From assembly GCA_947305255.1 (NCBI GenBank), contig CAMZDE010000037.1, positions 1-6,682 on the forward strand: 6,682 nucleotides of DNA. Reading direction: 5' to 3'. Shown in pieces: positions 1-5,688 of this stretch (position 1 is the stretch's first letter; each line of letters starts with the position of its first letter). Source of the stretch: an uncultured Alphaproteobacteria bacterium. Its GTDB lineage: Bacteria > Pseudomonadota > Alphaproteobacteria > Rs-D84. The notes below the pieces were generated by a model that did no database searches, was not told where the DNA came from, and saw only the letters and a program-made list of their open reading frames with translations. The translations under genes were made by a program, and so were the position numbers.

Positions 1-426
1 TATGGTCGTATTGATATAGATACCGCCGACCAAGAACATATCGCCACCACCGCATATGTTAAAGGCGCATATAACAGCGCAATTGCAGCGACAAACAGAG
101 CATATACCGTACTTAACGCAATTAAACAAGACGCTCTCGACTTATCCTTTAGTGGGGATTATTTAACTAATCATCATATTATACAAGCCGCCGATGTCAT
201 AAATGAGATAGAAGATCTTGACACTCGGCTGATATCAGGTGGCGCTGTACTGGAAACAATAGATTACAAATTAGAAGACGTCTATTCGTCCATAGACACA
301 ATATATGACGATATTGATGATGTTGATACAAAAATAGATTCAAAACGTGTTGAAATTTACACTACGTGGAATAATGATAGCGCGAAGACTCAGGTTGCTT
401 TTGTATCCGCGTCTGGACAACAATAA
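1..426 (+). CDS. C-terminal part of a helical surface/tail-like protein (partial, 5' end outside window)
   Basis: An uninterrupted frame runs from the window edge to a TAA stop and encodes the last 141 residues of a longer protein. The first 40 residues contain the segment HIATTAYVKGAYNSAIAA. I associate this kind of sequence with large surface or phage-tail-like proteins of gut Alphaproteobacteria; that is recollection, not a search. Residues about 60-117 are rich in I/L/V alternating with D/E/K (for example SSIDTIYDDIDDVDTKID), as in an acidic coiled coil. The last 25 residues (KRVEIYTTWNN... to GQQ) look like a short beta-rich cap. There are no cysteines and no membrane segment in the visible part. 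A hairpin terminator follows 33 nt after the stop, so this is the last gene of its transcript. The exact role (adhesin, fibre or structural protein) cannot be decided from this fragment. Confidence 0.75.
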   Translation, partial: YGRIDIDTADQEHIATTAYVKGAYNSAIAATNRAYTVLNAIKQDALDLSFSGDYLTNHHIIQAADVINEIEDLDTRLISGGAVLETIDYKLEDVYSSIDTIYDDIDDVDTKIDSKRVEIYTTWNNDSAKTQVAFVSASGQQ

Positions 427-459
427 ATTCCTCCGTCGATTCGGGCCACTTTGTGGTTT

Positions 460-483
460 CCCCGCCGTTGGCGGGGATTTTGT
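460..483 (+). terminator. Intrinsic terminator of the upstream surface-protein gene
   Basis: CCCCGCC (460-466) and GGCGGGG (470-476) form a perfect 7-bp GC stem with a 3-nt GTT loop, followed by ATTTTGT. It sits 33 nt past the stop of the partial gene and upstream of the promoter of the next gene, so it separates the two transcripts. Confidence 0.85.
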
Positions 484-501
484 ATTACACCCGTAAAAAA
501 T

Positions 502-531
502 TTGACAAAATACGCTTTTTGCATATAGAAT
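502..531 (+). promoter_or_regulatory. Sigma70-type promoter of the twin-HEPN candidate gene
   Basis: A perfect -35 TTGACA (502-507) is followed after 18 nt by -10 TAGAAT (526-531, 5 of 6 to consensus). The predicted transcript start near 538 leaves a leader of only about 12 nt before the ATG at 550. GGTGGTG (539-545) is the only Shine-Dalgarno-like sequence in that leader. Confidence 0.75.
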
Positions 532-549
532 ATGTCATGGTGGTGACCT

Positions 550-2256
550 ATGAAAAATCGCATATGGAATGATTATATTTCTGACGACCAAATTCATGAA
601 TTGACCGAAATATACAAAGACTATTTATATATATCGCGTCAACACGAACAGTTATTACATTGTGAATCGACAATATCATTGGCAAACAAACAAATCGAAC
701 ATATGAACCCTGGGGAAACAGCCCTATTCCCATGGAAAGTTGATTTGTTAACCCCGCAAGACAAAGAAGATTTTGACGATTTCATTACATATGACACTTA
801 TGACCACGACAATCGTGCATATATCATATTACATCATATCAAACCTGAAGAAAATGCTGGATATTCTAAAATTCACGCGATTCCACCGTATGCATTGAAT
901 TGTATCCAGATGCAATTACCCTCAGAAATCGAACGTTGTTCTGTTTCTTATAATACAAATGGAACATTGGGCGATACTGAATTTTTTATTGACGGACGTT
1001 TCAAGGCAATTTACATCGACGAAAAAAACAAAGACAAAAAACTCTGCGATTTTATCAGAGATGCCGATATGTTGACTGAATTTTATATAATGATACATAT
1101 AACCGAAGCCAGCCGTCATAATCAAGACATCTCTTATGAACAATTTGAAAAGTTGCTGTCAAATATATATGCGACCGAAAAAATACGAATAAATGAAGAA
1201 ATGGTTTTAGAATTGCTGAGTTCTTTTGCGGAAAAAGTATGGAAAGTTTGCCGTAATATTTATACACCAACGAATTTAACAGAAAAACTGTCCCCCGAAG
1301 AATTATTGCGCGATATATTAACCCAAGCCCAAGACAAAGGCTTTATCAAATCGGCAAATAAATTATCAGAATACATTAATATTCGTAATTTCATACGACA
1401 TCAATGGGATTCACTGGATAATTTGGGGACTTTCAGTCCGACAGAATCAAACGAAAACAAATATCGACGCGATGAATACGTGAAATCGTATTTGGCGATT
1501 TGCGACAATACTATGATTCAGCGCGCAAAATTATACATTGATGCGCTGCACCAAATGCAATGGGTTATGCAACAAATTCATCCGGATTGGATAATTCGAG
1601 ATTCTTTGGAAAGCAACAACAAATTCTTTCAACGCGTAAAACAAAACTATACGAAAAAACCAGAACAAAAATTGAACATAGAAGTAAATCGTCCGTTAAT
1701 ACAAAATCAATCTATATCTATAAAACGTAATTTGCATAAATTCATGCCGCAAATAAATATTCTGGACGATTTTCCAGACGAAAAATTTGAAGAAAACCAA
1801 GCGCACATAGATGAATATATTACGCGATCAATATTTCTGCAAAATTTTATAAATATTGAATGCAAAATAATGCAACTTTGTGTAATACACGGTAAAAATC
1901 TGAAAAATGGTGCTGCGTGGAAATATGCAAAAAAGATTGGGCTGATTTCATCCGCAGAATACACAAAGTGGCGTAATTATGGACAATTGCGTAATTCACT
2001 TAGTCATGGATATTTCAGCCCTGAACTGCGCCAAAAACTGCGTGATTTAGGCGACACATATTTCAATGATTTTGACGCGTTGTCGAAAAAACTGGTTGAT
2101 ATGGGGCCAGATGTTACAAAATTAGGACCCGATGTTTATAAATTCGTCAATTATGACGGAACGGTTGTGCAATTGGATTACAAACAACACACGGTTCAGA
2201 CATTGCCGCCAATACAACAAACAATATTACAACAAACATTAACCCACGAAAGATAA
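550..2256 (+). CDS. Candidate twin-HEPN-domain protein (possible ribonuclease/defence effector), 568 aa
   Basis: The family is not recognised by name. The protein has two R-N-x3-H motifs, RNFIRH (residues 279-284) and RNSLSH (481-486), which match the HEPN ribonuclease signature R-(N/H)-x(3-4)-H. Both lie in a similar setting: a G-[FL]-I-x-S-A turn (GFIKSA from 264, GLISSA from 464), an amphipathic helix, then RN 15 or 17 residues after the Gly. The C-terminal block, about 415-515, reads like a typical HEPN helical bundle. The first candidate spans roughly 215-350. Residues 1-180 look mixed alpha/beta, with no signal peptide or membrane helix, so the protein should be cytoplasmic. The charged stretch 350-415 is probably a linker. 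The gene is monocistronic, with its own TTGACA promoter, and ends 7 nt from the stop of the convergent gene. Known HEPN RNases cleave tRNA or mRNA in toxin-antitoxin, Abi and Cas13 systems; activity here is inferred. Single-domain function or a non-catalytic HEPN role is possible. Confidence 0.6.
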   Translation: MKNRIWNDYISDDQIHELTEIYKDYLYISRQHEQLLHCESTISLANKQIEHMNPGETALFPWKVDLLTPQDKEDFDDFITYDTYDHDNRAYIILHHIKPEENAGYSKIHAIPPYALNCIQMQLPSEIERCSVSYNTNGTLGDTEFFIDGRFKAIYIDEKNKDKKLCDFIRDADMLTEFYIMIHITEASRHNQDISYEQFEKLLSNIYATEKIRINEEMVLELLSSFAEKVWKVCRNIYTPTNLTEKLSPEELLRDILTQAQDKGFIKSANKLSEYINIRNFIRHQWDSLDNLGTFSPTESNENKYRRDEYVKSYLAICDNTMIQRAKLYIDALHQMQWVMQQIHPDWIIRDSLESNNKFFQRVKQNYTKKPEQKLNIEVNRPLIQNQSISIKRNLHKFMPQINILDDFPDEKFEENQAHIDEYITRSIFLQNFINIECKIMQLCVIHGKNLKNGAAWKYAKKIGLISSAEYTKWRNYGQLRNSLSHGYFSPELRQKLRDLGDTYFNDFDALSKKLVDMGPDVTKLGPDVYKFVNYDGTVVQLDYKQHTVQTLPPIQQTILQQTLTHER

Positions 2257-2263
2257 AATAATT

Positions 2264-2740
2264 CTATTTTGTTTTTTTGGTATTTGTTTTTTTCATCGCA
2301 TTCAACAAACTATCAAATACTGATTTGGCTTTCGGATGTGTTTGTGCGAATTTTTGTACCCCCATTATTATCGCCGCCGTAATCAGGCGTTCTATATCTT
2401 GCTTTGATATTATTTCATGCAAAACATCGTGCATTGATTCCGGCGGTTCAGGTTGTTGAATGTCACACGATTTATTACAAAACAATTTCGTAATGTCTGG
2501 CAACCACCACATAAATATCGCAATCGACACAGGCAACATTACACACATTAAAAAATATTTGAATGCACCATATTCACAAAAATTGACATTAAAAAAACTT
2601 ATACAGTATCCATATATTTGTAATATTGTCACCATTACAAATTCATATAACACAAAAAGTGTTGTAAATATTTTGAACCTTTGCATACCATGAATTATAT
2701 ATGCGCCCCACCCAAATAACCACAGGACAATATTCCACAA
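2264..2740 (-). CDS. Small membrane protein with cytoplasmic helical tail, family unknown
   Basis: The encoded protein is 158 aa if the TTG start is used. Hydrophobic segments lie at about 2-17 (Trp-rich), 23-50 and 60-80. A polar tail (83-158) follows, containing a helical stretch (MHDVLHEIISKQDIERLI) and a Lys-rich C-terminus (KKTNTKKTK). The start is uncertain. The TTG at 2740 has GGCGG 5 nt upstream, but that GGCGG is the 3' arm of the cvpA terminator. The first in-frame ATG (2686, codon 19) has no Shine-Dalgarno sequence but has a TATAAT on its strand (2694-2699), which would make it nearly leaderless. Starting there removes the first hydrophobic segment. No known family was recognised. 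The gene lies downstream of cvpA on the same strand, beyond the terminator, and converges on the HEPN gene. There are plus-strand reading frames across this region, but they lack credible starts. Confidence 0.6.
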   Translation of the reverse strand: MWNIVLWLFGWGAYIIHGMQRFKIFTTLFVLYEFVMVTILQIYGYCISFFNVNFCEYGAFKYFLMCVMLPVSIAIFMWWLPDITKLFCNKSCDIQQPEPPESMHDVLHEIISKQDIERLITAAIIMGVQKFAQTHPKAKSVFDSLLNAMKKTNTKKTK

Positions 2741-2768
2741 AAAAACCGCCGATTTGGCGGTCTTTTTT
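2739..2768. terminator. Bidirectional intrinsic terminator downstream of cvpA
   Basis: ACCGCC (2745-2750) and GGCGGT (2756-2761) pair as a 6-bp stem with a 5-nt loop. On the minus strand a run of six T (2744-2739) follows, placing a terminator just past the cvpA stop (2770). On the plus strand CTTTTTT (2762-2768) follows, so it could also stop transcription coming from the left. Confidence 0.8.
2746..2750 (-). promoter_or_regulatory. GGCGG Shine-Dalgarno candidate embedded in a terminator hairpin
   Basis: On the minus strand GGCGG lies 5 nt before the TTG codon at 2740-2738. It is the only ribosome-binding candidate for that start, and it forms the 3' arm of the terminator stem. Translation from the TTG would therefore require read-through and an opened hairpin. 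Confidence 0.35.
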
Positions 2769-2769
2769 A

Positions 2770-3495
2770 TTATTGATTTTCTGATTTATTTTCTTCCTGA
2801 ATCGCGTTCGCCACAGATTCAATTTGCAGCAACTGATTTTCCAACGCCGCCCGCTCTGACGATTTATAACCTGTTTCGGTATCGTCTGTTTTGTTTTCTG
2901 GGTTGACGCTGCGTTTTTCAACCACTGGATTTATCAGGTTTTCATAAATCTTTTGCGCTTCTTTGGCACCTGTCATATCACGCATAACCAATTTGTTATT
3001 ACCGAAAAAGAACCATTCGTCCAACTTCACAGTTGTTAATTGCATCACCGGACGCGTTCTCGCATTTGCAACCCACGACGGCAGGCCAGTTGGAACATCT
3101 GAATAATACCACAATAGTCCCCAATACACAAACCCCATAACGATTACGCCGCGGATTATACCGAATATCACACCCAACGTTTTATCAGTCACAGATAAAA
3201 CACTATCTTGGATTTTATCGCGTAATTTCTGGTTGATAAAACCGACGATAACCAATATGACAAAGAAAACTATAAAATAAGATGCAACCAATGTCCCGAC
3301 CGTAGATTCAGACAATTTGAACCAATTTTGCAGCAACCCGTCCAAATAAGGCGACACAAAACGCGCCGCAATCGCCGCCACAACCCACGAAATCGTCGCA
3401 ATCGTTTCATATATGCCGCCGCGCACGGTCGCCCAAATTGCAGACCCCACTATTACCGCGACATAAATATAATCTAATACTGTCAAATCTAACAT
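2770..3495 (-). CDS. cvpA: CvpA family inner-membrane protein
   Basis: The protein is 241 aa and has the CvpA (colicin V production protein) layout. Four hydrophobic segments lie at about 5-24, 28-46, 66-87 and 107-131, and a cytoplasmic polar tail extends to the C-terminus. The conserved signature preceding and entering the last helix is visible as DKTLGVIFGIIRG (104-116), matching the family's D-x-x-L-G-x-x-F-G-x-x-R-G. The tail ends in a helical, Gln/Glu-rich stretch. Family members are linked to envelope homeostasis and colicin V export in enterobacteria; the molecular activity is not established. The ATG at 3495 is preferred over an in-frame TTG at 3501, because AGGA (3503-3506) sits 7 nt before the ATG but too close to the TTG. 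It lies downstream of the periplasmic thiol-protein gene in one operon, 2 nt after a stop codon in the preceding frameshift extension, and ends at a strong terminator. Confidence 0.88.
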   Translation of the reverse strand: MLDLTVLDYIYVAVIVGSAIWATVRGGIYETIATISWVVAAIAARFVSPYLDGLLQNWFKLSESTVGTLVASYFIVFFVILVIVGFINQKLRDKIQDSVLSVTDKTLGVIFGIIRGVIVMGFVYWGLLWYYSDVPTGLPSWVANARTRPVMQLTTVKLDEWFFFGNNKLVMRDMTGAKEAQKIYENLINPVVEKRSVNPENKTDDTETGYKSSERAALENQLLQIESVANAIQEENKSENQ

Positions 3496-3497
3496 AA

Positions 3498-3604
3498 TCA
3501 AATCCTATTTTTATTTTTTTTGCCGAACATTATTACCAAAGCCGCCACCAATAATACCAGTCCGCCGGCCAGCGCATAAAAAATGTCGCCATTATTTAGT
3601 TTTT
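3498..3604 (-). other. Putative -1 frameshift extension: C-terminal membrane anchor of the thiol protein
   Basis: The thiol gene ends GTA-AAA-AAA-AAC-TAA on the minus strand. A_AAA_AAC is a slippery heptamer of the X_XXY_YYZ type, set in a run of nine A (3608-3600) directly before the stop. Shifting -1, or adding one A in the transcript, continues for 33 residues. These begin LNNGDIFYALAGG, run through about 16 hydrophobic residues (LVLLVAALVIMF and flanks) and end in a basic tail, GKKNKNRI, at TGA 3500-3498. A signal peptide, periplasmic domain, membrane helix and basic tail form a consistent type I topology obeying the positive-inside rule. The extended product would be 186 aa. The extension has no ATG, GTG or TTG start of its own before the helix, and it fills an otherwise empty gap up to cvpA. 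Alternatives are a homopolymer sequencing error or a recent frameshift. A free 31-aa peptide from the ATG at 3592 would need one extra base in the T6 run. Confidence 0.55.
3503..3506 (-). promoter_or_regulatory. Shine-Dalgarno site fixing the cvpA start
   Basis: AGGA on the minus strand lies 7 nt before the ATG at 3495-3493, but only 1 nt from the alternative TTG at 3501. The spacing selects the ATG. Confidence 0.65.
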
Positions 3605-4057
3605 TTTTACGTCCGTGTCTTTTGTGACAATGGCATCCAATCTCTTAGCATTCTTTGCGACAAAATCATCGTGATTTTTTGCCAATTGCGTCCTATTTTC
3701 GTTTGCAGATTTTTTCTGGGCCTCTGACAAATCGATTTCAATCGCGGCACGCATAGGTTCTTTGACACTTTCGCCAAAACCTTGGAAACATTTATCGCCA
3801 ACGACCAGCACCGGCACACCACCCGATGTATATTCACACTTTTTCAACGTATCGATAAAATCTTGTCTATGTTCCGCCAAAGTCGCGTTGATTTCCGTCA
3901 CCTTTAAATCATTATATTCGTAAATCAGTTCATTTTTTATAAAATCACGCGCATGATGACAATGCGGACATGTTGGCGAATAAAAAACAGTTATATTCGC
4001 AGCATTCGCAGCGGAAAACATTCCCATACCCGCCAATAAAAAATGGTAAAATTTCAT
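3596..4057 (-). CDS. Periplasmic thioredoxin/glutaredoxin-like thiol protein (CPHC)
   Basis: The protein is 153 aa. A signal peptide with core FLLAGMGMFSAANA is probably cleaved after Ala19 (ANA|AN), which places the protein in the periplasm. The mature protein opens with a beta strand (ITVFYSPTCPHCHHARDF) carrying the redox motif C30-P-H-C33. It then has an alpha/beta region and the cis-proline segment SGGVPVLVVGDKCFQGF (Pro82), as in glutaredoxin and thioredoxin folds. An additional Cys90 follows the cis-Pro strand. After about 105 the sequence is a charged helix (SEAQKKSANENR...). It probably reduces or exchanges disulfides in secreted proteins. The start ATG has AAGGAG (4065-4070) 7 nt upstream. 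The gene is first in an operon with cvpA, driven by a consensus TATAAT promoter. The 3' end is unusual: A_AAA_AAC then TAA, with a membrane-anchor coding extension in the -1 frame. The specific subfamily (DsbA/C/E or glutaredoxin-like) is not resolved. Confidence 0.82.
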   Translation of the reverse strand: MKFYHFLLAGMGMFSAANAANITVFYSPTCPHCHHARDFIKNELIYEYNDLKVTEINATLAEHRQDFIDTLKKCEYTSGGVPVLVVGDKCFQGFGESVKEPMRAAIEIDLSEAQKKSANENRTQLAKNHDDFVAKNAKRLDAIVTKDTDVKKN

Positions 4058-4064
4058 AAAAAAT

Positions 4065-4070
4065 CTCCTT
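4065..4070 (-). promoter_or_regulatory. Strong Shine-Dalgarno of the thiol-protein gene
   Basis: AAGGAG on the minus strand lies 7 nt before the ATG at 4057. It supports both the start and the signal peptide. Confidence 0.8.
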
Positions 4071-4086
4071 TCGTTTGTTGTGTGAG

Positions 4087-4116
4087 ATTATAGAAACAAA
4101 CCCCGCGACAAATCAA
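4087..4116 (-). promoter_or_regulatory. Promoter of the thiol-protein/cvpA operon
   Basis: On the minus strand the -35 TTGATT (4116-4111) is followed after 18 nt by a perfect -10 TATAAT (4092-4087). The predicted start near 4080 gives a leader of about 23 nt containing AAGGAG. The promoter diverges from the one serving the secreted-protein gene. Confidence 0.7.
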
Positions 4117-4134
4117 GTGTTTTTTATTTTTTCC

Positions 4135-4164
4135 TTGCGCTGAAAAAGCAAACTGTTCTAGAAT
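4135..4164 (+). promoter_or_regulatory. Promoter of the secreted-protein/nucleotidyltransferase unit
   Basis: TTGCGC (4135-4140, weak -35) lies 18 nt before TAGAAT (4159-4164). The -10 and spacer are the same as at the promoter of the twin-HEPN candidate. The predicted leader is about 15 nt. Confidence 0.5.
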
Positions 4165-4173
4165 ATCCAAGGT

Positions 4174-4179
4174 AAGGAG
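4174..4179 (+). promoter_or_regulatory. Shine-Dalgarno deciding a TTG start
   Basis: AAGGAG lies 5 nt before the TTG at 4185. This start yields a complete signal peptide. The next in-frame ATG (codon 16) would cut it short. Confidence 0.75.
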
Positions 4180-4184
4180 AAAAT

Positions 4185-4910
4185 TTGAACACACTCAATA
4201 AAATTTTCATAAAATCGGTCGGCATATTCATGCTGAATTTTTTGTGTGTGATAAATTATGCGACGGCCGAAACACATATTTTAACGGTGTGTGACGAAAA
4301 TTATTATGTTTCAAAGTGCGGTTCTGTAACGATTGGTACAAATATATTAAAGGGCTTTAATGACCCCACCAACGGTCACGAATGGAATTATTACGATTAT
4401 TCCGGCAAAAACAATATGAAAAATTTACATTATTTTTTCAGTGGCACAGAACCGATAAAATATCGTTCACGCGTTGGCGCCCTTGGATGGCAAACGATTG
4501 CTGCGAATACATACATACCAAATCGGAATGCGTTGTTGCGAAACACATGTAATCCGATTGGCAATTCTTCGTCGTTTTTCAAATGTACTGCATGCCCACA
4601 TGGTGGCAAAGTTGCCAAATCTACGATAGAGGTTGAATTAATCAACGGCGTTTATAATGTCAATGACGCTGCAAATTCTGGGGCATGGGCGCTGCATACG
4701 TTTGCCGATTGTCACAAGGATAAATTTACCGACGCAACTGGCACATTTAAATATATTGACGATAATTCGAACGATTTGTCGTGTTATTATAACATCGAAA
4801 ACGTTGGCGACGCATTGGCATCTGATTCATGGGACAATGTCACAGTGGAAGATTTACAGGGTTCTTTTTTGCTTATTGACGATACTGGCGCGTCTGTTGC
4901 AATTGATTAG
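4185..4910 (+). CDS. Secreted cysteine-containing protein, family unknown
   Basis: The protein is 241 aa and starts with TTG, supported by AAGGAG. A signal peptide is clear: a basic N-region (NKIFIK), a hydrophobic core (VGIFMLNFLCVINY) and A-T-A before Glu29, so the mature protein is exported. The mature part has seven cysteines (36, 45, 122, 134, 137, 176, 200). They include a C-x8-C pair at the N-terminus and a C-T-A-C-P-H-G-G motif at 134-141, which recalls small Cys-rich repeats of surface proteins rather than a redox site. An odd total leaves at least one unpaired. Aromatic and Asn/Gly-rich stretches suggest a beta-rich fold, and there is no membrane anchor. The family is not recognised. 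It diverges from the periplasmic thiol-protein operon, whose product could act on its disulfides; that link is inferred from location only. The next gene starts 36 nt later with no terminator between them. Confidence 0.72.
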   Translation: MNTLNKIFIKSVGIFMLNFLCVINYATAETHILTVCDENYYVSKCGSVTIGTNILKGFNDPTNGHEWNYYDYSGKNNMKNLHYFFSGTEPIKYRSRVGALGWQTIAANTYIPNRNALLRNTCNPIGNSSSFFKCTACPHGGKVAKSTIEVELINGVYNVNDAANSGAWALHTFADCHKDKFTDATGTFKYIDDNSNDLSCYYNIENVGDALASDSWDNVTVEDLQGSFLLIDDTGASVAID

Positions 4911-4931
4911 GATTGTTTTTAATTTTATTAT
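4903..4931 (+). promoter_or_regulatory. Possible internal promoter before the nucleotidyltransferase gene
   Basis: TTGATT (4903-4908), overlapping the end of the preceding gene, lies 17 nt before TATTAT (4926-4931). The transcript would begin near the AGGGA ribosome-binding site (4933-4937). In AT-rich DNA such matches can arise by chance, so read-through from the upstream promoter is the simpler option. Confidence 0.3.
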
Positions 4932-4946
4932 CAGGGATACACATAC

Positions 4947-5687
4947 ATGGAAATACGTAAACATAAAAAATTAAATCCACAAATATGGGGAAAAGATAAT
5001 TTATTAAAAAAACCAGTATCTGATATGATAATGTTGATTATGCGGTCATATCTGGACAGCATTCGCGTATTACAGCACATCGACATCGACGAATCAGACA
5101 TCAGGGACGTCTTTGTTTATGGGTCCAGCGCAAATTATTTTTACACAAAAAAATCAGACATTGATATTTGCATTGTGATTGATTTCGATTCGGTCGCGGC
5201 GAAAAATCCGAACGTCGCCGTAAACGCACAAAATTTCAAATTATTTTATTATAATTGGGCGATGACACACCATTGTAAAATATACGGTCGCAAGACAGAC
5301 GTTTCGATTGAAAAAGCGAACAACTATTTTTTCGCGAACCGATATCGTTCTGGGCCATGTTGGTCTGTGATAAAAAACGAATGGACGTTCAAACCAATAA
5401 TTGTCTCTGACGCTGAATTCAAAACGATTCGGTCCCAGGCACGTTATGTCTATAAACAAATGATGCATGATTTCCGACGTGTCCGGCGTAACGGTATGAC
5501 TATGTTAGACACTAAAAAAATGTACGATAATATATATGCGTCGAAAAATGCTACACACTATGCGAACGCAGACCAGCCTATAACCTATATGTATATTGCG
5601 TTTCGAAAAATCCGCGACCGCGGCATAATTGCTAAATTGCGCGACCGTATGGTTGAATTAGAATCCAAAGATTTCGTATTGAAATAA
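4947..5687 (+). CDS. Pol-beta-superfamily (MNT-like) nucleotidyltransferase
   Basis: The protein is 246 aa. The signature G59-S60-x10-D71-I-D73 (YGSSANYFYTKKSDIDI) is the GSx10DxD metal-binding motif of Pol-beta-type nucleotidyltransferases. D118 in RKTDVSIEK is the probable third carboxylate, so the catalytic triad looks intact. The first 50 residues are a helical lead-in. After about residue 145 the protein is helical and very basic (for example RRVRRN at 177-182), suggesting RNA or nucleic-acid contact. Such enzymes transfer NMP to proteins, RNA or small molecules. The spacing and the YGS-x-x-N-Y motif resemble phage-encoded and MNT-type members; the substrate is unknown. ATG at 4947 has AGGGA (4933-4937) 9 nt upstream. 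The gene is probably co-transcribed with the secreted-protein gene. It ends 1 nt from the stop of the convergent MerT-like gene. No HEPN partner is adjacent. The nearest HEPN candidate is about 2.7 kb away. Confidence 0.8.
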   Translation: MEIRKHKKLNPQIWGKDNLLKKPVSDMIMLIMRSYLDSIRVLQHIDIDESDIRDVFVYGSSANYFYTKKSDIDICIVIDFDSVAAKNPNVAVNAQNFKLFYYNWAMTHHCKIYGRKTDVSIEKANNYFFANRYRSGPCWSVIKNEWTFKPIIVSDAEFKTIRSQARYVYKQMMHDFRRVRRNGMTMLDTKKMYDNIYASKNATHYANADQPITYMYIAFRKIRDRGIIAKLRDRMVELESKDFVLK

Positions 5688-5688
5688 A

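Noticed and set aside
537..549. ATG at 537 as the start of the HEPN candidate
   Set aside because: It is out of frame with the 568-residue protein and lies at the predicted transcript start.
2277..2693. Plus-strand frames opposite the membrane protein (2277-2459 and 2460-2693)
   Set aside because: They abut each other, lack ribosome-binding sites and have unremarkable composition. The minus-strand frame gives a coherent membrane protein over the whole stretch.
427..2800. Cas13-like CRISPR system around the twin-HEPN gene
   Set aside because: No array of regularly spaced repeats is visible within the window on either side, and 568 residues is short for most Cas13 proteins. The twin motif alone does not justify the name.
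2643..2921. A second minus-strand frame across the cvpA end and terminator
   Set aside because: It runs through the terminator hairpin and overlaps the well-supported cvpA in another frame. The product is basic and low in pattern.
3607..3837. Overlapping minus-strand frame inside the thiol-protein gene
   Set aside because: It is a shadow frame. The thiol protein with signal peptide, CPHC and cis-Pro segment explains the region.
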